NCBI GenBank assembly: GCA_031397815.1
Contig: JANNMJ010000106.1
Coordinates: forward strand, 1 to 14,694
Reading direction: 5' to 3'
Length of the DNA: 14,694 nt
DNA from: JANNMJ01 sp031397815
GTDB lineage: Bacteria; Bacteroidota; Bacteroidia; Cytophagales; Hymenobacteraceae
Position 1 is the first letter of the stretch, and every line of letters starts with the position of its first letter. The position numbers and the translations under genes are program-made. Shown in pieces: positions 6,459-14,024 of the stretch. The notes under the pieces are model-generated. The model saw only the letters and a list, made by a program, of their open reading frames with translations. It was not told the origin of the DNA and ran no database searches.

Positions 6459-7727
6459 TTACGGGCGGGCGATCATCTTGAATTGGAAGACCTGACCGCC
6501 GGGGCCACCGGCGCGCAGCACCATGTGGGTGTTGTCGATGGAGATGATCCGGTAGATGCGGTCGGTGGGGGCGTCGGTGACGCCGATGAAGCCGCTCGTG
6601 TTGGTCAGCACGAACTGGGCGATGCCTGCGCCCGAAGCCGGGCCGTAGGTGTAGGGCGAGGTGTAAGGGCGCGGCGCCTGGCAGGTGTAATCACCGGCGA
6701 CGAAGGTTTCGGCCTTCGGGTCGTACACGAGGACGTCGGAGACGGAGAACGTGAAATCATCGTCGGACTGGCAGAGCGGCAATTGCCCGGCCACGGCGCC
6801 CCCGTAGTACAGCGACGGATTGGCTTCGGTGCCGACGGTGATCGGGAAATCAACGCTGTTATCGAGACCCCAGCTGCGGGTTGAGCCGCCGGTCAGGAAC
6901 TGCTTGGCGCGGTCGAGGCCGGAGAGCTGCGGCGTGTACGTCACGACGGTGCGCGTGCCGTCTGGGTTGGTGCCTTGCAGGCGGAGCGTGGCAGAGCTGG
7001 CCTCCACGATCTCGTAGGTTTTGTTCACGACCGAGTCGGGCAGCCCCAGAAACGCGCCGTTACGCTGCAACACGATCTGAGGAAGCCCGCCGGGGTTCGT
7101 GCGGAAGACGAAATCAGTAGAGCCGTCGAGCGAGGTGCCGCAATTGCCGTTCTGGAACGTGCCGCCGTTGGCGGCGTAGCTGGCGGTAAACGTGCTGGTG
7201 AACGTGAACTCGTCGTCGGTCTGGCAGGTGGGCAGCGAGCCAGCCGCCGAGGCGGAAATCACGTTACCCGATGCATCGAGGCGGGTGATGCCCCCGGCAG
7301 CGTTCGAGATCGTCCAGGCGCGGTTGGTGCCGGTGGCACAGCCGGTGAGACCTTCGAAAGCCGCATTATCACACGCCGACGGAATGGTGATAATCTGCGC
7401 GGGCGCCACGCCCGTACCGCCCCGCCCCGCCACAATCAGCTGCGCCTCAAAGACGCCGGAGCGCTTGTAAACGTGCGTCACGTTGCGGCCGGTCACGAGG
7501 GGCGTGCCATCGCCAAAATCCCACTGCGAGAGGAACGCGTCGGGGCTGTTGTCGGTGAAGGTGGCGACGGTTGGGAACTTGCTGTTGTCGAGCGCGACGG
7601 TGAAGGCGCCCGACGGCACGGCGCCGTCGAGGGAGCCGGTATCGTCTTTCTCACAGCTTCCGAGGAGCCCCAGCGTCAGGAGCAGCGCGGCGGCGGTAGT
7701 CGGGCGGGAGTAGCGGAGCATAAGCAT
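6459..7727 (-). CDS. PKD-domain surface lipoprotein with duplicated C-terminal domain (SusE/F-position glycan-binding protein)
   Basis: The signal peptide ends LLGSC with lipidated C25, followed by EKDD; acidic residues just after the cysteine fit the Bacteroidota surface lipoprotein export signal. A PKD domain spans about 38-116, with the hallmark WDFGDG (69-74) and the closing THVYKRSG (84-91). After it come two related domains, about 130-265 and 280-420. Each begins with RAWTI/RSWGL, has [TL]CQ[TS]DD[ED]FTF (167-176 and 318-327), a second cysteine about 28-30 residues later (C196, C349), a [IA]xFVL or PQIVL strand, an [IY]-rich TYEIVE/IYRIIS strand and a LRLQG/LRAGG strand, as in lipocalin-like barrels. 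Directly after susD is the usual place for an accessory surface glycan-binding protein, so glucan capture is inferred. Expression may be lowered by the terminator at 7766-7809. The ATG two codons further in is an equal start. Confidence 0.85.
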   Translation of the reverse strand: MLMLRYSRPTTAAALLLTLGLLGSCEKDDTGSLDGAVPSGAFTVALDNSKFPTVATFTDNSPDAFLSQWDFGDGTPLVTGRNVTHVYKRSGVFEAQLIVAGRGGTGVAPAQIITIPSACDNAAFEGLTGCATGTNRAWTISNAAGGITRLDASGNVISASAAGSLPTCQTDDEFTFTSTFTASYAANGGTFQNGNCGTSLDGSTDFVFRTNPGGLPQIVLQRNGAFLGLPDSVVNKTYEIVEASSATLRLQGTNPDGTRTVVTYTPQLSGLDRAKQFLTGGSTRSWGLDNSVDFPITVGTEANPSLYYGGAVAGQLPLCQSDDDFTFSVSDVLVYDPKAETFVAGDYTCQAPRPYTSPYTYGPASGAGIAQFVLTNTSGFIGVTDAPTDRIYRIISIDNTHMVLRAGGPGGQVFQFKMIARP

Positions 7728-7765
7728 AAGGCTAGGCGACGGATTGATGCGGGTGGTAAGACGAC

Positions 7766-7809
7766 AAAAAATGGAGCAGGAGCGACCGTTCTGACGGCCG
7801 CTCCTCTCC
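7766..7809 (-). terminator. Rho-independent terminator (probable read-through attenuator) after susD
   Basis: Twelve bases after the susD stop, GGAG-c-AGGAGCGACCGT (7773-7789) pairs with ACGGCCGCTCCT-CTCC (7794-7809) around a TCTG loop, with one G-T wobble and one bulged base. On the minus strand the stem ends one base before six Ts (7771-7766). The stem and U-tract are both strong. Because genes on the same strand continue 39 bp beyond it, it probably sets susCD expression above that of the downstream genes. Confidence 0.85.
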
Positions 7810-7820
7810 TACTGCACGGC

Positions 7821-9314
7821 CTAGTAACCGGGGTTTTGGGTCAGGTTCGGGTTGGCATCGCGCTCGGTCTGCGGAATCGGCAGGAGCACGTTGAAATCTT
7901 TGATGTTCTTGCCGGTGGCGCGCAGGGCGGTCAGCAGCTTGCCGGTGCGCTTGAGGTCGAACCAGCGGTCGTCTTCAAACGCCAGCTCATAGCGACGCTC
8001 TTTCTGCACGGCCTCGGTGAAGTTGGCGGTATTGGCGTTGAAATCGCGCGAGGAAGGCGCATCCAGCGGCAGGCCGAAGGCGCGGCGGCGCACCTTGTTC
8101 ACGGCGTCGAACCCTTCCTGCGTCGGCCCGACGGCTTCCGCCAGAATGAGGTACATCTCGGAGTAGCGCAGCACGGGGAAGTTGAGCGGCGAATCCCAGA
8201 TATTGGTGTTCACCTTGCCCACAAACCACTTCTTGCAGTTGTAACCGTTCGGCGAGCCGGGGAGCGTGGCGGGCTGCACGCGGCCGTCGGGGTAACGGTC
8301 GCCGGGCTTCCATATAGTGGCCTCGCGACGGGTATCGCCGGATTCGTAGCCATCGACGAAGTTGGCTTCGGGGACGTTGAAGCCGTAACCGCTCTGCGGC
8401 GTCAGGCTCTGACCGCGTGGGCCGAAAAACTCGTTCCCCACGAACCCGAGACCATCAAAAACGAAGCCGTTGAGGCCTGAGACGAACTGTACTTCAAACA
8501 GCGACTCTTTCCCGTTCTCGTTCTCGACTTTGAAGTTGTCGCCGTAACTCGCCCAAAGCTGGTATTTCTCCGACGCGATCACCGCGCGGGCGTGCCGCGC
8601 CGCTTCCGAGTTATTACCGAGCGTGAGCTGCACCTTGGCGAGCAAGCCGGTAGCGGCCCATTTGGTAGCGCGCCCAAGGTCGGCGCCCGAATACGATTCC
8701 GGCAGGTTGCCGATGGCGTCGGTCAGGTCGCGGACGATCTGCTCATACACAGTTGCTGCCGCCGTACGCGTCAGGCGAGCTTCGTCGAGGTTGGCGGGCG
8801 GCGTGGTGATGAGCGGCACATCGCCGTAGGCGCGCACCAGATCGAAGTAGAACTTGGCGCGCAGAAACTGCGCCTCGCCGAGGCACCGCTTGCGGATGTT
8901 TTCCGACATTCCGGCAATTCCCGGCACTTTCTGAAGGACGATGTTCGCCCGTCCGATGCCCACGTAGCAGCCACCCCAGAGGCGGGTCGTGAGGATGTTG
9001 TTCGTGGGGATGTTGAAGTTGTCGAGCTGCTGGGTTTCGAAGCCGTCGCCCCCGCCGCCGCCGCCGGTGGTCGAGTTGTCCGACATCACTTCCCCGATGC
9101 CCCAGAGCGCGCGGTTGTATTGCCCGCCCTTGCCCAGCTCGCTGTACACGGCGTTGGTGGCCTGCACGGCGTCGGCTTCGGTTTTGTAGAAGTTGGCGTC
9201 GGTGACCGAGTCGGTCGGCTGGACGTCGAGGTAGTCTTCGCCGCAGCCACTGAGCAAGCCCAGCGCGAGCAGGCCGACGAGTACAGTGGTGCAGAAGTTT
9301 CTAGTGGATACCAT
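7821..9314 (-). CDS. susD: SusD/RagB family nutrient-binding outer-membrane lipoprotein
   Basis: Partner of the SusC receptor; it lies on the outer face of the cell and closes over the SusC barrel to deliver oligosaccharide. Residues 1-24 form a lipoprotein signal with LLSGC and lipidated C24, followed by GEDYLD, the standard SusD mature start. The TPR-containing N-terminal region covers about 30-250, with CLGEAQFLRAKFYFDLVRAYGDVPL (144-168) as its signature. The C-terminal SusD_RagB region includes LRYSEMYLILAEA (382-394), ERRYELAFEDDRWFDLKRTG (439-458) and LLPIPQTERDANPNLTQNPGY (477-497). At 497 residues it is of normal length. A run of six glycines (84-89) is encoded by a GCC/GGC microsatellite at 9052-9067. 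The gene starts 51 bp after the susC stop, with no promoter seen between, and is followed by a terminator. The symbol is family-level; the name-giving starch system is not implied. Confidence 0.96.
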   Translation of the reverse strand: MVSTRNFCTTVLVGLLALGLLSGCGEDYLDVQPTDSVTDANFYKTEADAVQATNAVYSELGKGGQYNRALWGIGEVMSDNSTTGGGGGGDGFETQQLDNFNIPTNNILTTRLWGGCYVGIGRANIVLQKVPGIAGMSENIRKRCLGEAQFLRAKFYFDLVRAYGDVPLITTPPANLDEARLTRTAAATVYEQIVRDLTDAIGNLPESYSGADLGRATKWAATGLLAKVQLTLGNNSEAARHARAVIASEKYQLWASYGDNFKVENENGKESLFEVQFVSGLNGFVFDGLGFVGNEFFGPRGQSLTPQSGYGFNVPEANFVDGYESGDTRREATIWKPGDRYPDGRVQPATLPGSPNGYNCKKWFVGKVNTNIWDSPLNFPVLRYSEMYLILAEAVGPTQEGFDAVNKVRRRAFGLPLDAPSSRDFNANTANFTEAVQKERRYELAFEDDRWFDLKRTGKLLTALRATGKNIKDFNVLLPIPQTERDANPNLTQNPGY

Positions 9315-9365
9315 CGTAGATAAGAGGCAGGTTCAGAAGCGGGAAGGCAATCGATTGGAAAGCGA

Positions 9366-12300
9366 CTAAAAACCGAGGTTGATCCCCGCCAACAGCACGC
9401 GGGCCTGCGGGTACACGCCCCGGTCGACGCCCGACGAGCCGATTTCCGGGTCGAAGCCCGAGTACTTGGTGAGCGTCACCAGATTCTGGGCGCTGACGTA
9501 CAGGCGCAGATTCTGCGCCCCGAACCGGCCGAGCCAGTTTTTCGGCACTGTGTAGCCGAACGTCACCAGCTTGAGGCGGGCGTAGGAACCGTCTTCCACG
9601 AAGTAGCTGCTCACGCGCAGGTTGCCGTTGGGGTCACCGGCGACGGCGCGCGGCACGTCGTTGCTCGTGCCCGGCACGGTCCAGCGGTTAAGCACGCGGC
9701 TGCTGCCGGTGCCGTTGCCGTAGAGGGCGCCTTCGGTGTAGAAGCGGTTCAAGTTATAGATATCGTTGCCTTGGGAGCCTTGGATGAAGGCGCTCAGGTC
9801 GAATCCGCGCCAGCTCACCGTGTTGGTGATGCCGTAGGTGAAATCGGGCACCGGCGAGCCGATGAACGTGCGGTCGCTGGCGTCGATGACGCCGTCGTTG
9901 TTGAGGTCTTTGAACTTCACGTCACCGGCCGAAGCGCCGCTTTGCGTGGCGTGCGCGCCGACTTCCTCGGACGTCTGGAACAGGCCGTCGGCCACGTAGC
10001 CGTAGAACGAGCCGAACGCCTGGCCTTCGTCGTAGCGCACGATGGCTTCGTTGTTCCGGTTCTGGATGCCGTCGTAAGGCAGGCCGCCGTTCAGCGCATC
10101 GAGGCGCGACTGGTAGGTACCGAACACGAGCGACGTCGTCCAAGAGATGCTACGGTCGCCGCCGTCGAGGTTGCGGGTCGTGACGGAGAGGTCGATGCCC
10201 CGGTTGTGCGCCGAGGCCGCGTTGGTGTTGATGGTTTCGTAGGTACCGGAAACGAGCGTCACCGGCACGGGCGCAATCAGGTTCGGCGACTTCCGATTGT
10301 AGGCATCCAACGCCACCACGACGCGGTTATCGAACATTCCCAAATCGACGCCGATGTTGATTTGCTGGTTGTTCTCCCAGATCAGCTTGTCGTTAGAGAG
10401 GCGGGTTGGGGCGGCGCCGGTGTTCACCGTGCCGTCTGGCCCGAACGGATATTGAATCGCCGAGTTGATCGTGTATAGGTACGCAAACTGCCCGGCGTTG
10501 AGGGCGTTACCCACGCGGCCGTAGCCCGCCCGCAGCTTCAGGTTGCTGACGTTGGCGCTCCCCTTCATGAATTCTTCCTCCGAGATGCGCCAGCCAGCCG
10601 AAACCCCCGGGAAGAAACCGAACTTCTCGCCCCGCGCAAAGGCGTATGAACCGTCGTAGCGGGCAATCGCCTGGAAGAGGTATTTCCCCTTGAACTCGTA
10701 GTTAGCGCGAGCGAAATAGCTGGCTAACCGCGAGCGCGGGTTGATAACGCCGTTACCGGACTGGAAATCGTTGACCGGGCCGCTGCTCACGTTCTGCAAG
10801 TCGCTGCTGAGGTAACCGGCGCGGCTCGCCGCCACGTTGCTGAAGTTGAACTGCTGCGCCGATTGGCCTACCAACAGCGTCATCTGATGCTTATCGGCGA
10901 ACAGGTGATCGAACGTCAGGGTGTTCTCGATGAGGTAGCTCGGCGCGTACGAGGCGGAAGCCGTGGCCGAAGCCAGCGTGTAGCGCGACGAGTTCGGGAG
11001 CTGCGGCCGGAACGCGTTGTAGGTATCGAAGATGAGATCGGTACCGACGTTGGTGCGGAATTTCAGGCCTTTCACCGGCTCCAGCTCCGCGAACAGCGTC
11101 GAGAGCATTCGATTGCGAACAAAGCGCTGATTATTAATCAGGGCGGCAGCTACCGGGTTCTCCTCCACGAAGTTGTCGGCAGCGGTTGGCTCGTACCACG
11201 TGCCGTCGGCCCGCAAAACCGGAATCGTCGCCGGAATCTGGAGCGCCATACTCACGATGCCGAACTCGTCGTTACCGGTGCTGATCTGCCGGTCGTTGAG
11301 GTGCGTAAACGACAGGTTATTGCCGATCCGCAGAAACTTATTCACCTGCACATCGCCGTTGGCGCGGATCGTAAAGCGCTCGAAATTAGAGCCGATCAGC
11401 GTCCCGTCCTGCTGAAAATACCCCGCCGACAGCGCGTAGCGGGCTTTCTCGTTCCCACCGGTGGCGGTCATCGAGTAGTTCTGCATCGCCGCTGCGGGCC
11501 GGAAGATCTGGTCTTGCCAGTCGGTATTGAACGGCAGATTTTTCGGGTCGCGCAGGTTGGTGAGTACCGGCTCACCTGCGGCAATCCGGTTTTCGTTATT
11601 GATGACGGCGTACTCTTCGGCATTCAGCATATCCAGGCGGCGCGCCACGCGCTGCACGCCCCGGTAGCCGTCGAAGGTGATGCTGGCTTTGCCCGCCTTG
11701 CCGTGCTTGGTCGTAATAATGACGACCCCGTTCGCCGCCCGTACGCCGTAAATGGCCGTCGCGGAGGCATCCTTGAGCACGTCGAAGCTCTCGATATCGT
11801 TCGGGTTGATGGCGTTGAGCTGATTCTCATCGCCGGAAGGCAGCGGGAAACCGTCGACCACATAAAGCGGCGCGTTATTCCCGGACGACGTAATCCCCCG
11901 AATCCGGACCGACGTACCGCTCGCGCCGCCCGGTGCGCCGCTGTTCGACGTCACGATCACGCCCGCCGCGCGTCCTTGAAGCGCTTGAACAGGGTCAGGC
12001 AGCGGCTGGGCGGCAATCTCCTGCGCCGTCACCGACGATACGGCGCCCGTCACGCTCGTGCGTTCCTGCGTGCCGTAGCCCACCACCACCACTTCCTTCA
12101 GCGACTGCTCATCGGTGCCCATACTCACGTCGAGCGCCGTGTTCGGTCCGAGGACGGCCACTTCTTTCGTCAGATACCCTATAAAACTGTACACCAGCGT
12201 GCTGCCTTCGGGCACCGTGAGCGAGTAGCGCCCGTCGGCGTCGGTGGCGGTGCCGATGGTGCCGCCTTTCACGCGCACGGTCACGCCGGGGAGGCCTTCG

Positions 12301-12740
12301 CCGTTGGCCTGCGTCACGCGGCCCGCTACGGCCACATCCTGCGTCCGCAGCTCCAGCGCGGGCAGGCTGATGGGGGGCGCCGGGGCCGCCGCAATCACCA
12401 GATAGTAGTTATCGCGCAGCTTCTTATACTGAAGCTCCACCTGCGTAAGCGCCCGCGAGAGCTTGTCCTCGAGGCGGGTGCTGTCGGCTTGAGCGGCTAC
12501 GCGCTTGTTGCGCACCAAATCGCTCTCGTAGAGAATCGTGACTTTATAGTCGCTCTCCCATTGGCTCAAAAGCTCTTTCAGGGAAACGGTGTTTTGCACG
12601 GCAGGCGCCTGCTGAATCCGGGCGGAAGCCACTAATTGCGCTGCCGCCGGAAGCCCAAGAGCGGGCAGCCCGAGCAGGGCAACGGTCACCACGGCCGTAC
12701 GGCGCGCCAGCAGGTGGCTCCGCGTTAGAAGTGAGGTCAT
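9366..12740 (-). CDS. susC: SusC/RagA family TonB-dependent outer-membrane receptor with N-terminal STN signalling domain
   Basis: Imports glucan oligosaccharides through the outer membrane with SusD, powered by TonB. Residues 1-34 are a signal peptide (cleavage near PAAAQ). An STN-like domain at about 50-118 (VSLKELLSQW...KVTILYESDLV...KLRDNYYLVI) is the part that contacts FecR-type anti-sigma factors. A carboxypeptidase-like regulatory domain follows at about 136-208 (VAGRVTQANGEGLPGVTVRVKG...STLVYSFIGY). SLKEVVVVGYGTQ (213-225) is the usual SusC junction and TonB-box region. The plug covers about 226-350 (LQGRAAGVIV, PLYVVDGFPL, LKDASATAIYGVRAANGVVII). The rest is a beta-barrel ending in GINLGF with the terminal aromatic residue needed for barrel assembly. 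Total 1124 residues, normal for STN-containing members. Its ATG overlaps the fecR stop in an ATGA, indicating translational coupling. The substrate is inferred from the neighbouring GH16. Confidence 0.97.
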   Translation of the reverse strand: MTSLLTRSHLLARRTAVVTVALLGLPALGLPAAAQLVASARIQQAPAVQNTVSLKELLSQWESDYKVTILYESDLVRNKRVAAQADSTRLEDKLSRALTQVELQYKKLRDNYYLVIAAAPAPPISLPALELRTQDVAVAGRVTQANGEGLPGVTVRVKGGTIGTATDADGRYSLTVPEGSTLVYSFIGYLTKEVAVLGPNTALDVSMGTDEQSLKEVVVVGYGTQERTSVTGAVSSVTAQEIAAQPLPDPVQALQGRAAGVIVTSNSGAPGGASGTSVRIRGITSSGNNAPLYVVDGFPLPSGDENQLNAINPNDIESFDVLKDASATAIYGVRAANGVVIITTKHGKAGKASITFDGYRGVQRVARRLDMLNAEEYAVINNENRIAAGEPVLTNLRDPKNLPFNTDWQDQIFRPAAAMQNYSMTATGGNEKARYALSAGYFQQDGTLIGSNFERFTIRANGDVQVNKFLRIGNNLSFTHLNDRQISTGNDEFGIVSMALQIPATIPVLRADGTWYEPTAADNFVEENPVAAALINNQRFVRNRMLSTLFAELEPVKGLKFRTNVGTDLIFDTYNAFRPQLPNSSRYTLASATASASYAPSYLIENTLTFDHLFADKHQMTLLVGQSAQQFNFSNVAASRAGYLSSDLQNVSSGPVNDFQSGNGVINPRSRLASYFARANYEFKGKYLFQAIARYDGSYAFARGEKFGFFPGVSAGWRISEEEFMKGSANVSNLKLRAGYGRVGNALNAGQFAYLYTINSAIQYPFGPDGTVNTGAAPTRLSNDKLIWENNQQINIGVDLGMFDNRVVVALDAYNRKSPNLIAPVPVTLVSGTYETINTNAASAHNRGIDLSVTTRNLDGGDRSISWTTSLVFGTYQSRLDALNGGLPYDGIQNRNNEAIVRYDEGQAFGSFYGYVADGLFQTSEEVGAHATQSGASAGDVKFKDLNNDGVIDASDRTFIGSPVPDFTYGITNTVSWRGFDLSAFIQGSQGNDIYNLNRFYTEGALYGNGTGSSRVLNRWTVPGTSNDVPRAVAGDPNGNLRVSSYFVEDGSYARLKLVTFGYTVPKNWLGRFGAQNLRLYVSAQNLVTLTKYSGFDPEIGSSGVDRGVYPQARVLLAGINLGF

Positions 12741-13786
12741 AAGGCAGGTTTGGAGGTAGGGCTTTTATCAGAGAGAATAATGCGGCCCGGCTGGCGCTCC
12801 ACGTTCAAGTGAAAGCTTTCCTGCAAGGCGAGGAGCAGCACGTCGAGGTCGCGAATGGGCACGGTGCCGGTGATCCGACGCTGGTTGAGGGCGGGGTTTT
12901 TCACTTCCACGCGCAAGCCATAAGTGTCTTGCAGACGAGTAGTTAACTCCTCAATTGTGGTCTCGTTGAGGACGAGCTTGCCGTCGGTCCAGGCCGAGTA
13001 GGCTTCGGGCTGCGGCACGGCGCGCTGCACCAGCTCACGCGGCTGGGAGGCGTGGGTTTCCACCATATCGCCGGGCTTCATAATCACGGCTTCGCGGGCA
13101 TCCGCAAAACTCACCCGCACCTTCCCCGACACCAGCACCACCCGCGCCTGCTCGTGCCGCCGGTACACGGAGAACTTCGTCCCGAGGACTTCCACATCCA
13201 GTCCGGCGGTAGTGTGCACCACGAATCGGCGGTTATCCGCCTGATGTTGCACCTCGAAGAAGCCTTCGCCATCGAGCCACGCTTCGCGCGGCTTACCAGC
13301 TTCGGGGGCCACGTATCGCAGCGTCGAGTGCGCGTTGAGCGTCACGCGGGAGCCATCGGGGAGGCGCACCAAGCGGGTTTGGCCGTAATCAGTAGAGTAC
13401 GTGTTGGTGGCGACGGCCGGAACCGACGGCGCCACTTGCTGCATCCGCGCAAACCACCCCGCCCCTGCTACGGCGCCTATTACGGCCGCAGCCGCAGCCC
13501 AGCGGCGCCACATCGGCACCACGCGGGCTTGTTTCGGCAGAGCCACATCGAGTCCCAAGCGGTTGTGAATCGAGGCGAGCATCTGCTCGTAATCCGGCTC
13601 ATCCACAGACGGGCCGGACGTGGCGGATGCCTCGTTGAGGACACTCCAATGCTGCTGCATCCAATGCTGCGCAACCAATTGATTGGCGGGCTGCGCGAGC
13701 CACTGCCGAACGAGCGTCGCTTCGTCGGCCGTGGCCGTACCGTCGAGGTAGCGTTGGAAGAGGTCGCGGGAGACAGGTTGTGACAC
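12737..13786 (-). CDS. FecR-family anti-sigma factor
   Basis: Inner-membrane regulator that holds or activates the neighbouring ECF sigma factor in response to the SusC receptor. The cytoplasmic N-terminus (1-92) begins with RDLFQRYLDGTATADEATLVRQWL, the usual sigma-binding helices. One membrane helix lies at about 96-113, after MWRRW. The periplasmic FecR domain spans about 134-227, with LVRLPDGSRVTLNAHSTLRY (139-158), LDGEGFFEV (171-179) and VLGTKFSVY (200-208). The C-terminal DUF4974/STN-like part covers about 268-340 (DGKLVLNETTIEELTTRLQDTYGL, then RITGTVPIRDLDVLL and IILSD). The start is GTG; an in-frame TGA 15 bases upstream leaves no better start. The stop overlaps the susC start by 4 bp. 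A promoter candidate and palindromes lie upstream, so fecR-susC-susD is probably the sigma-dependent unit. Length 349 is typical. Confidence 0.95.
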   Translation of the reverse strand: MSQPVSRDLFQRYLDGTATADEATLVRQWLAQPANQLVAQHWMQQHWSVLNEASATSGPSVDEPDYEQMLASIHNRLGLDVALPKQARVVPMWRRWAAAAAVIGAVAGAGWFARMQQVAPSVPAVATNTYSTDYGQTRLVRLPDGSRVTLNAHSTLRYVAPEAGKPREAWLDGEGFFEVQHQADNRRFVVHTTAGLDVEVLGTKFSVYRRHEQARVVLVSGKVRVSFADAREAVIMKPGDMVETHASQPRELVQRAVPQPEAYSAWTDGKLVLNETTIEELTTRLQDTYGLRVEVKNPALNQRRITGTVPIRDLDVLLLALQESFHLNVERQPGRIILSDKSPTSKPAL

Positions 13787-13819
13787 GAGAATCGAAAATC
13801 AGGAAGGGGGATTTGTGTG

Positions 13820-13846
13820 TTATACACGCCACCAGCCCCTTACCCT
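13820..13846 (-). promoter_or_regulatory. Candidate ECF-sigma-dependent promoter upstream of fecR
   Basis: On the minus strand AGGGTAAGGGG (13846-13836) is followed after GCTGGT by GGCGTGTATAAC (13831-13820), and an A-run AAAAAAA lies just upstream (13868-13862). An A-tract, then an AGGGTA-type block, then a CGT-type block is an arrangement often seen before Bacteroidota fecR genes next to ECF sigma genes. Transcription starting a few bases beyond would leave a leader of roughly 25-30 bases before the GTG. The assignment comes from pattern memory and was not verified by alignment. Confidence 0.4.
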
Positions 13847-13871
13847 GATTCGGCGTGCAACTTTTTTTCCG

Positions 13872-13897
13872 GGTTTACAGTAAACCTCAGATTCTGA
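13872..13897. promoter_or_regulatory. Two adjacent perfect palindromes upstream of the fecR promoter candidate
   Basis: GGTTTAC-A-GTAAACC (13872-13886, 7-bp arms) is followed immediately by TCAGA-T-TCTGA (13887-13897, 5-bp arms). The single-base centres make hairpin loops sterically poor, so these look like dyad binding sites for a dimeric regulator rather than terminators. They lie about 25-50 bp upstream of the promoter-like blocks and an A-run. On the minus strand no T-run follows. Confidence 0.4.
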
Positions 13898-14024
13898 ATA
13901 CCTTGGCGAAGGCATTTTTTTGAAGATGCCGGATCTGGAAGCGCCTCACCTCAGCGGTGTACGCCGACGTAATGAGCCGAATACAGCCGTTTGCAGCGCT
14001 TCTCTCACGTCCCGTTCCCCTGCC

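Noticed and set aside
6975..8480. A 501-codon plus-strand open frame across the PKD lipoprotein and susD.
   Set aside because: It spans two confidently called genes and their terminator and has no recognisable motif; a composition artefact of GC-rich coding DNA.
10863..12635. A 590-codon open frame on the plus strand antisense to susC.
   Set aside because: It is composed of Arg/Val/His-rich low-information sequence without domains, and mirrors the third-position GC of susC. The minus-strand frame has full SusC domain order.
13898..13921. Terminator-like ATACCTT-GGCG-AAGGCAT plus seven Ts on the plus strand.
   Set aside because: The T-run lies on the plus strand, where no gene ends; on the minus strand it would be an A-run before the stem. 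The stem also carries a mismatch in that orientation.
13787..14024. Possible small gene between the sigma and fecR genes.
   Set aside because: No frame shows a convincing start, ribosome site and protein-like composition; the plus-strand frame there runs on into the sigma gene as a shadow. The region is better explained by regulatory sites.
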